A stretch of DNA of 64,000 nucleotides from an uncultured Acidimicrobiaceae bacterium (GTDB lineage: Bacteria > Actinomycetota > Acidimicrobiia > Acidimicrobiales > UBA10347), in assembly GCA_905182135.1 (NCBI GenBank), contig CAJJAG010000004.1, positions 186,001 through 250,000 of the forward strand. Direction: 5' to 3'. Positions within the stretch are counted from its first letter, which is position 1. Each line of letters opens with the position of its first letter. The translations under genes and the position numbers were made by a program. The notes under the pieces are model-generated. The model made no database searches. It saw nothing but the letters and a program-made list of their open reading frames with translations, and had not been told where the DNA came from. Shown here piece by piece: positions 56,180 through 64,000 of this stretch.

Positions 56180-57099
56180 AGTAGTGCTCTCTTATCTTGG
56201 GTTTCGGACCCGGCTCATGCCGCCCGTTCGAACCTGGAAGGGTTCGTAGCGAAGCGATGGGCCTTGCTCGTAAGCAGGTGACAGACGATTGCCTGACGGG
56301 CAAAGGATAACGGGCGAATACCTAATACGCGCATCGGGCATTACGAAAGGAATCTGACATTGGGCGGTCTCGCATCAACGCAAGAAAGGCCGACACCCGC
56401 CTAGGCGACAAGGTGCTCGCTGACTTCCTTGTTGCCACGGCGCCACATCACATTGTCGAAAACCTAGAGATGGATATTGACGAAGAAAGCTGCAGCGCTC
56501 AGGAGTACCGAAAGCGAGTACCGCCACCAAAGCACCCATGGCGTTGGACCCGCAGCCAAACGATGTCGGGCTCTGCCTCATAGCCACGGCCGCTGCGGTA
56601 AGGAGTACCTCACCTGCAGCCAAACCAGCGCAAACACAGAGCGGTAGCGAAGCGTGGGATTGGACTGATCAGCACCAGAAAACTGGGTGCCGAAGTTCTC
56701 GTAGAACATGCGCTACGACACAGCAAAGTGTGGACGATTCATCGCGAGCGCTAACCAAACAGTGGTTCTTCCGACTGGCAGAGCGAACGGGTCTTCCACC
56801 AGCAGCATCAAGAACGAGAACAACAGGATTGTCATCCCGTCAAGCATTATGAGGTCGGAGGCAGGTCCGCCTAAGTGCCGCTCCTAAATACCGCTTCGTT
56901 GAATACCGCTCTGTTGGCGCATGTCGTCATTCTGCTGCTGCGGGCGCTTGATACTCATTCGTTCCCTAATAGGTTGATCGGCCCTGGGCTGATCGGCTCT
57001 GGCCTGATCGCTTTCTACCCACACCGGTTGAGCATTTCGGTGGACCACTTGACCAATGTTTCAACGTACCTGCATCTATGACCCGCTGACCAGAGGGAA
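56180..57099. other. Long gap between truB and rpsO with possible membrane-protein remnant
   Basis: The 920 bp contain no intact gene. On the minus strand, short hydrophobic pieces in more than one frame (MTILLFSFLMLLVEDPFALP around 56800, and WVLWWRYSLSVLLSAAAFFV around 56500) and a C-terminus-like segment DNVMWRRGNKEVSEHLVA ending at about 56401 suggest the remains of a membrane protein gene. No family can be named. The rpsO promoter must lie near 56180-56300. Confidence 0.35.
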
Positions 57100-57996
57100 T
57101 CACGTCTCAGCAGGGATAACGACGGCAGGCTTGATCTTGCCGCCCTCAACTCGTTCGTGCACGGCAACAACAGCGCCCTGCCCATCGAGCAGAACCCAGG
57201 GGCCGGCGCCGGTCAGAATTTCTTCACTCAGCCGTTGACCGTTGCGAACCCGGGCAACGGTGTCGTCGTCCAAAATAACCGACCGATAGTCAGCAAGGCC
57301 CTCGGCCAGACTGATGATCGTTGCCTTCTCTAAGGTCGACGCATGTGCTTCGGTGTGTCGGCCAATAGCGGTTCGGCGCAAGTACCGAATATGTGCTCCG
57401 CCGCCGAGTGCAGCGCCAATATCTGCGGCAATCGTGCGGATGTAGGTACCCGAGCCACAGCGCGTCGTGAACCGGAAGACGTCGGGCCCGTCTTGTGGTG
57501 TTTCGACGAACGTTGGATCGATGGTCAGCTCATGCACCGTCACCGGTCGTGGCTTGCGTTCTACGGTCTTGCCCTCCCGAGCCAACTCGTGCAACCGTTT
57601 GCCATCGATCTTAACGGCCGACACCATCGGCGGAATTTGCTCAATATTGCCAACAAATTGACTCGCAACTCGGCGTACGTCGTCGATGGTCACACCCGAC
57701 ATGTCATGGCGCACGGTCACCTCGCCGTCGGCGTCGAGCGAGTCGGTCTCTACGCCAAGCACAGCCTCTGCGACGTAGGTCTTTTCGAGTTCGGTGATAA
57801 AGCGCAACAGGCGAGTTCCACGACCAACGCCCAGCACCAAAACGCCAGTGGCACCTGGGTCCAACGTGCCGCTGTGGCCGATCTTGCGTGTGCTGAAGAC
57901 ACCACGCGCCTTGGCGACCACATCATGGCTGGTCCACTCCGTTTCCTTATCGACCACAACGAAGCCGCTCGGTCCCTCATCTCGTTTCTTAACCAC
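57100..57996 (-). CDS. truB: tRNA pseudouridine(55) synthase
   Basis: The 298-residue TruB has the catalytic Asp46 in GHSGTLDPGATGVL, and MVSAVKIDGKRLHELAREG. The C-terminal part includes RCGSGTYIRTIAADIG. It isomerises U55 in the T-loop of tRNAs. It follows rbfA by 12 bp, so the two are co-transcribed. Confidence 0.96.
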   Translation of the reverse strand: MVKKRDEGPSGFVVVDKETEWTSHDVVAKARGVFSTRKIGHSGTLDPGATGVLVLGVGRGTRLLRFITELEKTYVAEAVLGVETDSLDADGEVTVRHDMSGVTIDDVRRVASQFVGNIEQIPPMVSAVKIDGKRLHELAREGKTVERKPRPVTVHELTIDPTFVETPQDGPDVFRFTTRCGSGTYIRTIAADIGAALGGGAHIRYLRRTAIGRHTEAHASTLEKATIISLAEGLADYRSVILDDDTVARVRNGQRLSEEILTGAGPWVLLDGQGAVVAVHERVEGGKIKPAVVIPAET

Positions 57997-58008
57997 GAGG
58001 CGCTGCGT

Positions 58009-58404
58009 TCACTCTTCTTCGGAGGTTTCGGTGAACACCCGGTCGGCGCCCGCCTCCATCGTCTGCAGGATCTCACCCACACGGGTGCCGGCTCGCAGGC
58101 CCGGGTCGATGTGGAACTCGAGGTCAGGCACTCGCCGCATCTTTCCCTGTCGAGCGATTGCCTTGCGGATCCGGCCCATGTGTGCATAGAGACCCTCGAG
58201 ATCCTCGTCTTCAAGGTTCAGCGTGGAGAAATACACGCGCGCTCGAGTCAACTCATTATCTACATCAACATCGGTGACCGTGACATAGGCCACGTAGTCG
58301 TCATCTATGCGACGCAACTCCTCACCAATGATCTCGCGCAAGGAGGACCCGAGGCGATCAGTTCGGGCATAGCCCCGGTTTCCACGTTGATTTCGTCGGC
58401 TCAC
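58009..58404 (-). CDS. rbfA: Ribosome-binding factor A
   Basis: The 131-residue RbfA has a KH-like fold with LREIIGEELRRIDD at the N-terminus and VPDLEFHIDPGLRAGTRV near the C-terminus. It matures the 30S subunit by helping 16S rRNA 5'-end processing. It lies between an RDD-family gene and truB; in most actinobacteria it follows infB more closely. Confidence 0.95.
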   Translation of the reverse strand: MSRRNQRGNRGYARTDRLGSSLREIIGEELRRIDDDYVAYVTVTDVDVDNELTRARVYFSTLNLEDEDLEGLYAHMGRIRKAIARQGKMRRVPDLEFHIDPGLRAGTRVGEILQTMEAGADRVFTETSEEE

Positions 58405-58435
58405 GATGTCACGCTAGCGGCGCAGAAGAACAGGG

Positions 58436-59071
58436 CTACTTCTTAATGACAACTGTGGACGAGATGCGGTCCATAACCGTCCGATGTTGGCCGTCGCTGA
58501 ACAACATGATCAGCGATGCGAGTCCGACGAGCAACACAATCAAGCTGCCAACAATGGGCACAAAACTGACGAGTCGGTTCACGCCCCGTAAACCAGCCTT
58601 GCTCCAGCCTGGTGGATGCGCTCCATTGTCAGACCGCGCCACCCTCAGTCCAAGTATCAGCTTGCCGGGCGTACCTCCGAACAAACCCACCCAAATAAAG
58701 TCCGAAAGGCCCCCGATGACACCCAATGCGAGCAAAAGAATAATGTTGTCAGAGAACGCATCCGTGACGACCCGCTCAACCTGAGCATCGGACGGGCTCG
58801 GACCCAGTGCATCGAAATTGTTGATCACGTCCGTGATAACAGGAATCAGCAAAGCCAGACCGAAGATGACGGCAATGACAAGATCGATTAGCCGAGCACC
58901 GAGACGCGAGCCGGGACTGGCTAGATTCACATGGGCCTTAAGGCCGAAATTTCCGCCAGCAGACGATGCCACTGGCGTATGGACCGGATCACCAATCCAA
59001 CGTTCGCCGTCCCAGTACCTCGTCGTGCCCTGTGGATCGCCTTGAGCGTTGTACCAACCTGGATCTGTCAT
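58436..59071 (-). CDS. RDD family membrane protein with N-terminal DUF2510 domain
   Basis: From the ATG at 59071 (GAGAGAGG 8 nt upstream) the protein has 211 residues. The N-terminus is a DUF2510 motif (PGWYNAQGDPQGTTRYWDGERW). An RDD domain follows, starting with SRLGARLIDLVIA and containing three to four membrane helices, with GGTPGKLILGLRVARSDNG and a C-terminal DGQHRTVMDRISSTVV. The role of RDD proteins is mostly unknown; transport is suspected. It interrupts the infB-rbfA order. Confidence 0.9.
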   Translation of the reverse strand: MTDPGWYNAQGDPQGTTRYWDGERWIGDPVHTPVASSAGGNFGLKAHVNLASPGSRLGARLIDLVIAVIFGLALLIPVITDVINNFDALGPSPSDAQVERVVTDAFSDNIILLLALGVIGGLSDFIWVGLFGGTPGKLILGLRVARSDNGAHPPGWSKAGLRGVNRLVSFVPIVGSLIVLLVGLASLIMLFSDGQHRTVMDRISSTVVIKK

Positions 59072-59143
59072 TGTCGTGGCCTCTCTCCCCATTGCCTGAC
59101 TCAGATACGACACTAGTGCCTGTTATTCAAACGAATTACGAGC

Positions 59144-59473
59144 TCAGCGACGTGAATTCACGCTGCGATCATGGCCGATATCATGCTCTCTCCGCCGGGG
59201 ATAGCACTGACAAACTGCGCACGCCTGGCACCGTTCCAAGCGACCCACGAACTGAAACCCGAGCGGGGGAACGCTGACGAAACGGACCTCGAACAGCACG
59301 GTAAATGCCGCACCGAACAGGCCTACAATCCCAACGCCAAAGCCATCTAAATCGCCGCCCAGGCCATTGACGGCCCATGCTATGACGACCAAACCTAGGG
59401 TTGAAAATTCCAGCAGTATCGCCTCAAGGATCGACAGCATGATGGTGATTGGTTTCAGGCCAGACGAAAACAT
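59144..59473 (-). CDS. Possible small membrane protein, doubtful
   Basis: A 109-codon frame from the ATG at 59473 encodes two hydrophobic segments (about 10-30 and 40-60). It has no ribosome site, no family match and a Cys/Arg-rich ending. It may be a remnant or chance frame. The rest of the gap 59072-59696 shows only the infB terminator. Confidence 0.25.
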   Translation of the reverse strand: MFSSGLKPITIMLSILEAILLEFSTLGLVVIAWAVNGLGGDLDGFGVGIVGLFGAAFTVLFEVRFVSVPPLGFQFVGRLERCQACAVCQCYPRRREHDIGHDRSVNSRR

Positions 59474-59640
59474 CAAGGTAATGGTCGGTCCGCTCAGAGC
59501 GGTGCAGAATGCACGCCAGGGCCTAGCGGCCTATGTCGAGCCATCAATGATGACCTAAGGAACATGACTTCTCTTTGAACGACTGGCTTGAGGGAAATTG
59601 AAGGTCGGCCCGAAACACAAGAACATGCATGTTTCAACTT

Positions 59641-59680
59641 GAGCGCGCAGAAGCCGGGGGCGAACCCCCGGGCCTGTGCT
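59641..59680 (-). terminator. Hairpin after infB with UUCG loop
   Basis: On the minus strand CCGGGGG-TTCG-CCCCCGG (59654-59671) forms an exact 7-bp GC stem with a UUCG tetraloop, about 25 nt after the infB stop. Outer bases (CAG/CTG and GAGC/GCTC) can extend the stem. A strong U-tract is lacking, so termination may be partial. Confidence 0.7.
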
Positions 59681-59696
59681 CATAGAAACTTCAGCA

Positions 59697-62543
59697 CTAG
59701 GTGCGAGGAATCTCTACTTCTTCGTACGTCTCAATGACATCGCCAGCGATCAAGTCTTCGAAATCGCTAAGACCAACACCACACTCGAAGCCCGCACGGA
59801 CTTCAGTTGCATCATCGGTAAAGCGCTTGAGTGACGTGAGCGTGCCATTCCAGATGACTGTTCCCTGTCGCAAGAACCGGACCTTGTCGTTGCGGGTAAT
59901 AATACCGCTTTGGACCAAACAGCCAGCAACCAGGCCAATCCCCTTGATGCGGAAGACCTCGCGTACTTCGGCTTCGCCGGTGACAACCTCTTTGAACTCA
60001 GGCTCAAGCATGCCGATAACGGCGGCTTCGATATCGTCGATGACTTCGTAGATGATCTCGTAGGTACGGATCTCGACGCCTTCTTGATCTGCGGCGGTGC
60101 GGACACCGCGATCAGGTCGGACGTTGAAGGCAACGATTGTTGCGCCAGCGGCTTGAGCGAGTGTCACATCGCTCGCAGCAGGTGGGCCAACGGCCTTGTG
60201 CAAAAAGTTGATCTTGACTTCGGGTCGCTCTAGGCGAGCCAGGCTGTCGGCAAGCGCTTCGAGCGAGCCATGGGTGTCTGCACGGATAATGAGTTCAAGC
60301 TTGGCAGCCTCACCGATCTGAACATCGCTGAACAGGTCTTCAAGTTTGGCCCCGCTTGCGCCACCAGCGCCTTCTCGGGCGATGCTGGCGACACGACGGT
60401 AATGAGCGCGAGTCTCTGCGACCTTGGCGGCGGTCTTTTCGTCTTGAGCGATGACGAACTCATCGCCTGCACGAGGTACATCGTTAAGACCGAGTACCTG
60501 GACCGGCATTGACGGACCAGCAATCTTGATGCGCTCGCCACGATCATTGATCAGGGCCTTTACTCGGCCCCAGGTCCCGCCAGCCACGAGTGGCTGACCG
60601 ACTTCGACCTGGCCTTGTTGCACCAGGATGGTTGCAACGGGGCCCTTGCCGACTTCCAGTTTGGATTCAAGAACGACACCCGCAGCACGGCCAGTGGCCG
60701 GAGATTCGAGCTCTTCAACTTCGGCAACCAGCTGGATTGCGTCGAGGAGGCCATCGATGTTGTCGTTCTGTAGCGCTGAGATCTTGACCATGACGGTGTC
60801 ACCGCCCCACTCCTCGGGCACGAGACCCTGCTCGGAGAGGCCGTTCATGACCCGGTCAGGATTGGCTGATTCGCGATCCATCTTGTTGATGGCCACGATG
60901 ATCGGCACATCGGCCGCCTTGGCGTGGTTGATTGCTTCGACCGTCTGCGGCATGACGCCGTCGTCGGCTGCAACCACTAGCACCACGATGTCGGTGGCTT
61001 CGGCGCCTCGTGCACGGATAGCCGTGAAGGCAGCGTGCCCTGGTGTATCAATAAAGGTAAGCGGCCCCTCGGGACGGTCCACCATGTATGCGCCGATGTG
61101 CTGGGTGATGCCACCGGCTTCGCCCGCGACAACGTTTGCATTACGAATCGTATCGAGCAACTTGGTCTTGCCATGGTCTACGTGACCCATGATCGTGATG
61201 ACCGGTGGCCGCTTAACGGATTCGCGTTCGTCGAGTTCTTCGACGTCAAGCAGGCCACGCATTTCTTCTTCGCGCTCTTCACCGCGATCGACCATGCGCA
61301 CAACGGCACCGACCGACTCGGCGAAGCCCATGATCTGCTCGTCCGACAACGTCTGCGTCGCCATGATCATCTCGCCGCTTTGCAGGAGATAACGCACAAT
61401 GTCAGCTGCGGTGCGGTCGAGCTTCGGGCCTACATCTTGAGCGCTGCCATCACGTTCGATGATGATCGTTCCTGACGGAACCGGTGCACCTGTTGGGGTG
61501 TAGGTCGGAACGTCGACTGGACGCAACTCTTCGAGGGAACGGCGACGTCGACGACTACGGCGACGAGGCGGACGCCGGTTGTTACCGCGACCTCCTGGAC
61601 CGCCGGGGCGACCGCCACCGGGACGAGGCGGACCGCCACCAGCAGGAGCGCCGCCAGGACTTGGTGCGCCGCCTCCGCCAGCAGGGCGGGAGAAGCCTGG
61701 GCGTCCGCCACCAGGGCGGCCTGCAGGCGCTGGTCCACGACCGCCGAGACCGGGCGGCGGCGGAATCGCCTTGCCAGACGCACTCTTAAGTGGGCCCGGC
61801 GGAGGTGGGATTGGCTTGCCCGACGCAGAGCGTGGCACGCTCGATGGGTCGGGACGACGTGGCCCGTCGTCCTTGCCTTTAGCAGCCGGGGCCCTATCAG
61901 CAGACTTAGCATCATCAGCAGACTTAGCATCGCCAGCAGGCTTAGCATCGCCAGCAGAAGCAGGAGCAACCGGTGCCGGAGTCGCAGCCTTAACTTCGCT
62001 CACAGGGGCCGGTACGGGTACAGGACGAGTTGGGCCACTAGAGCCGCTGGAGGTTACAACGCGCTTTGGTGGCGCTCCTCCAGGAGGCGGGCTTGTCGGT
62101 ACAGGCGCCAAAATTGGCGGCGCGCTGGGCCTAGCCTGCGGCACTGCTGGCGGCGGCGTTGCCGGCGTCGGCGCCGCTGGTGCTGCTGCAGGCGCCGCTG
62201 GCCTAGGCGCTTGAGCACCTGGCGTTGCTGGCCGCGGCGGCACTGGGCGCTGCGGAACAGCTGAGCCCGGTGGTGGCGGCACACGTCGTGGGGGTGGTTT
62301 CTTGGTGGAAACCACACTCTTAGATTCTTCAGCGGGCTTGTCTTCGGGCTCATCGTCGACAATCGGCTCACGACGGAGCCCCTCACGGTCGGCCTTGCGC
62401 CGAACGCGATCGCCGTGTGCTCCCTCCATAGAAGAAGAAGCACTCTTGACACCAATGCCAAGCGATTCGCACAATGCGAGAGTTTCTGCGTTATCTAGCC
62501 CAAGTTCACGAGCGAGCTCGTAGACCCGTACTTTCTTAGCCAA
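59697..62543 (-). CDS. infB: Translation initiation factor IF-2
   Basis: The protein starts at a TTG (62543): this gives the family N-terminus [17 protein letters not shown], and AAGGA lies about 10 nt upstream. The length is 948 residues. After the IF2_N domain comes a region of about 270 residues rich in Pro, Ala, Gly and Arg, then a second IF2_N-like segment ([16 protein letters not shown] onward). The G domain has [16 protein letters not shown] and NKMD, and domains II-IV follow. IF-2 brings initiator tRNA to the 30S subunit. Confidence 0.96.
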   Translation of the reverse strand: MAKKVRVYELARELGLDNAETLALCESLGIGVKSASSSMEGAHGDRVRRKADREGLRREPIVDDEPEDKPAEESKSVVSTKKPPPRRVPPPPGSAVPQRPVPPRPATPGAQAPRPAAPAAAPAAPTPATPPPAVPQARPSAPPILAPVPTSPPPGGAPPKRVVTSSGSSGPTRPVPVPAPVSEVKAATPAPVAPASAGDAKPAGDAKSADDAKSADRAPAAKGKDDGPRRPDPSSVPRSASGKPIPPPPGPLKSASGKAIPPPPGLGGRGPAPAGRPGGGRPGFSRPAGGGGAPSPGGAPAGGGPPRPGGGRPGGPGGRGNNRRPPRRRSRRRRRSLEELRPVDVPTYTPTGAPVPSGTIIIERDGSAQDVGPKLDRTAADIVRYLLQSGEMIMATQTLSDEQIMGFAESVGAVVRMVDRGEEREEEMRGLLDVEELDERESVKRPPVITIMGHVDHGKTKLLDTIRNANVVAGEAGGITQHIGAYMVDRPEGPLTFIDTPGHAAFTAIRARGAEATDIVVLVVAADDGVMPQTVEAINHAKAADVPIIVAINKMDRESANPDRVMNGLSEQGLVPEEWGGDTVMVKISALQNDNIDGLLDAIQLVAEVEELESPATGRAAGVVLESKLEVGKGPVATILVQQGQVEVGQPLVAGGTWGRVKALINDRGERIKIAGPSMPVQVLGLNDVPRAGDEFVIAQDEKTAAKVAETRAHYRRVASIAREGAGGASGAKLEDLFSDVQIGEAAKLELIIRADTHGSLEALADSLARLERPEVKINFLHKAVGPPAASDVTLAQAAGATIVAFNVRPDRGVRTAADQEGVEIRTYEIIYEVIDDIEAAVIGMLEPEFKEVVTGEAEVREVFRIKGIGLVAGCLVQSGIITRNDKVRFLRQGTVIWNGTLTSLKRFTDDATEVRAGFECGVGLSDFEDLIAGDVIETYEEVEIPRT

Positions 62544-62664
62544 GTGGCTGGATTCCTTGTTCGACGATGTGTGCGGGAATAGTTCTTCGAGAGAAGAGGA
62601 GATCCGACAACCCTGGAGCTGGCGTTTCCAATGACCTAGTGTCGCAACCCCGACAGCCAAACGG

Positions 62665-62946
62665 CTAGTGGGCGGGTTTACTAAGCCAGTCCAGCAGGGT
62701 ATCAGCGAAGACACCATCGGCGAGTCCTGAGCGGAAAGCTCTGGAAAATGCTTTTGTCTTGCCAGCGTTAATAACGCAGTTCTGGTCGCGACACAGCCAC
62801 GCACCGCGGCCCAGACCTCGTTTATTGACAACGAGATCACCACCTACGACGGCGACGCTCACCAGGTCTTGGTCAGACCGTCGCGCCCGACAACCGATGC
62901 AAGTTCGCACTGGTCCAGACACACGGTCTGGACCAGTAAGCGTCAT
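62665..62946 (-). CDS. YlxR (DUF448) family RNA-binding protein
   Basis: The small protein (93 residues from the ATG at 62946, which has AGGTG 7 nt upstream; an ATG at 62979 gives 104) contains RTCIGCRARR, the GRGAWLCRDQNCV motif, and KTKAFSRAFRSGL. YlxR/RnpM binds RNase P RNA and modulates its activity in Firmicutes. The nusA-ylxR-infB order is the standard one. Confidence 0.93.
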   Translation of the reverse strand: MTLTGPDRVSGPVRTCIGCRARRSDQDLVSVAVVGGDLVVNKRGLGRGAWLCRDQNCVINAGKTKAFSRAFRSGLADGVFADTLLDWLSKPAH

Positions 62947-63018
62947 TGTCGGCACCTGGGGCGTCGGGGCGTCACCCATAGAGCGTCCGTCTCAGCCCCA
63001 ACAGGACCGGAGCCGGTT

Positions 63019-64000
63019 CTATTCTTCTTCGTCCGACGAGGCTGTCTCGCCGACCTCGTCGTTGGACCTACTGTCATCATCGCTGGCCTCACCATCGCCG
63101 GTGTTGGCCGCAACCATTTGCTCCCAATCAACCGACGAGATGGCCTCTCCGCCGGCGGCCGGTTGCCACATTTGTTCGCCAGTTTCATCGTCGGTGATCC
63201 ACTCACCATCAGCCCAGTCGATCTCAGAGTAAGCCTTCTCTTCGGCCATCTCGGTTTCGCTCTTGATGTCGACACGCCAGCCTGTCAGGCGAGCGGCAAG
63301 ACGAGCGTTCTGGCCTTCTTTGCCTATAGCCAATGACAGCTGGTAATCCGGAACGACGACCGTGGCTGTACCTGTGGTTTCATCGAGCAAGACTTCTTTG
63401 ACCTTTGCAGGCGAGAGTGCTTTCATGACGAAGTCTTGGGTGTTCTCGCTGAACGGGACAATATCGATCTTCTCGCCCTTCATCTCGTTCACGATCATGC
63501 GAACGCGGCTACCACGGGCACCAACGCAGGCGCCAACCGGGTCGACGTTCTCGTCGTTCGAGCGCACTGCGATCTTGGTGCGATGTCCAGGCTCGCGGGC
63601 GCACGCCATGATTTCGACGATGCCATCGGCAATCTCTGGGACCTCGAGCTCGAACATGCGCTTGATCAAGCCGGGGTGGGTACGGCTCACAACAATCTGC
63701 GGACCCTTGGGAGTCTTGCGCACCTCGACGATGTACGCCTTGAGACGGGTATTCGGATCGGGGCGCTCGTGTGGAACCTGCTCGGCTTGTGGCAGAAGCG
63801 CTTCCACCCGACCCAGATCAAGAAGGGTGTAACGGGAGTCGGTCTGCTGGATGATTCCGGTGACGATGTCACCTTCGCGGCCGGCGTACTCTTCGTACTT
63901 CAGCTCGCGTTCGGCCTCGCGGATCCGCTGCGACATGACCTGGCGGGTGGTCTGGGCCGCGATACGTCCAAAGTCATCAGGCGTGACTTCGAACTCGTCG
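63019..64000 (-). CDS. nusA: Transcription termination/antitermination factor NusA, 5' part outside window
   Basis: The frame stays open to position 64000, so the N-terminal domain start is outside the window; 326 residues are visible. Seen are the end of the N-terminal domain ([14 protein letters not shown]), the S1 domain ([10 protein letters not shown]), and KH1/KH2 with [19 protein letters not shown] and [20 protein letters not shown] short acidic tail ([21 protein letters not shown] split over the last residues) ends the protein. It leads the nusA-ylxR-infB operon. Confidence 0.95.
   Translation of the reverse strand, partial: DEFEVTPDDFGRIAAQTTRQVMSQRIREAERELKYEEYAGREGDIVTGIIQQTDSRYTLLDLGRVEALLPQAEQVPHERPDPNTRLKAYIVEVRKTPKGPQIVVSRTHPGLIKRMFELEVPEIADGIVEIMACAREPGHRTKIAVRSNDENVDPVGACVGARGSRVRMIVNEMKGEKIDIVPFSENTQDFVMKALSPAKVKEVLLDETTGTATVVVPDYQLSLAIGKEGQNARLAARLTGWRVDIKSETEMAEEKAYSEIDWADGEWITDDETGEQMWQPAAGGEAISSVDWEQMVAANTGDGEASDDDSRSNDEVGETASSDEEE

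Noticed and set aside
56221-56250. TTCGAA-containing sequence that might be a tRNA T-loop
   Set aside because: No acceptor, D or anticodon arms could be folded around it.
57343-58446. 367-codon plus-strand frame over truB and rbfA
   Set aside because: Antisense to two conserved genes, without motif.
61579-62214. Pro/Gly-rich 211-codon plus-strand frame
   Set aside because: It is the mirror of the Pro/Ala/Gly-rich IF-2 linker; low complexity explains the open frame.

Overview
The window reads as a chromosomal contig from an actinobacterium. My best guess is a marine Acidimicrobiia-type cell, possibly a metagenome-derived genome. The evidence for Actinobacteria is gene order and family content: the nusA-ylxR-infB-rbfA-truB and rpsO-pnp-dapB-dapA-rnj-ftsK-rimO-pgsA-cinA series, a DUF3097 protein, DUF2510/RDD and DUF3179 genes, and many GTG/TTG starts. 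The marine assignment is an inference from the taurine (sulfonate) catabolic island. Almost everything in the right half lies on the minus strand.

Layout. (1) 1-9985: a partial class III CoA-transferase, a beta-hydroxyacid dehydrogenase, a Tat-exported animal-type haem peroxidase followed by a response regulator and sensor kinase, and a CobS/CobT-like AAA+/VWA pair without CobN. (2) 10204-26549: a sulfonate island. Tpa moves the amino group of taurine to pyruvate, Ald recycles alanine, Xsc cleaves sulfoacetaldehyde to acetyl phosphate and sulfite, and Pta makes acetyl-CoA. Between xsc and pta sit a divergent pair, a hydroxyacid-oxoacid transhydrogenase (HOT)-type iron alcohol dehydrogenase and a YdiJ-type FAD/Fe-S 2-hydroxyacid dehydrogenase. 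Next to tpa is a dimethylglycine/sarcosine dehydrogenase-like enzyme. TetR and Lrp/AsnC regulators flank the genes. (3) 26995-31078: DUF3097, two unknown proteins and an SPPY-type DNA methyltransferase, which together look like a modification or defence cassette. (4) 31219-36395: assorted metabolic genes (2OG-Fe oxygenase, MsrB, SDR, 6PGDH-like/DUF1932, N,N-dimethylformamidase-like). (5) 36406-64000: housekeeping genes for DNA translocation, RNA decay, lysine synthesis, translation initiation, tRNA/rRNA modification and phospholipid synthesis.

The strongest candidate for something undescribed is the HOT plus YdiJ-type pair inside the taurine genes. HOT enzymes oxidise 4-hydroxybutyrate while reducing 2-oxoglutarate to D-2-hydroxyglutarate, and YdiJ-type enzymes re-oxidise D-2-hydroxyglutarate. 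Isethionate is a close structural analogue of 4-hydroxybutyrate and its oxidation gives sulfoacetaldehyde, the Xsc substrate. The pair could therefore be a cofactor-free isethionate entry route. This is inference.

The window also holds two clear gene wrecks. One is a frameshifted and internally deleted DUF3179 lipoprotein gene at 43062-43898. The other is a decayed sensor kinase at about 22980-23612. Two stable hairpins with UUCG loops end the pnp and infB transcripts. No rRNA, tRNA, CRISPR array, insertion sequence or phage gene was recognised.
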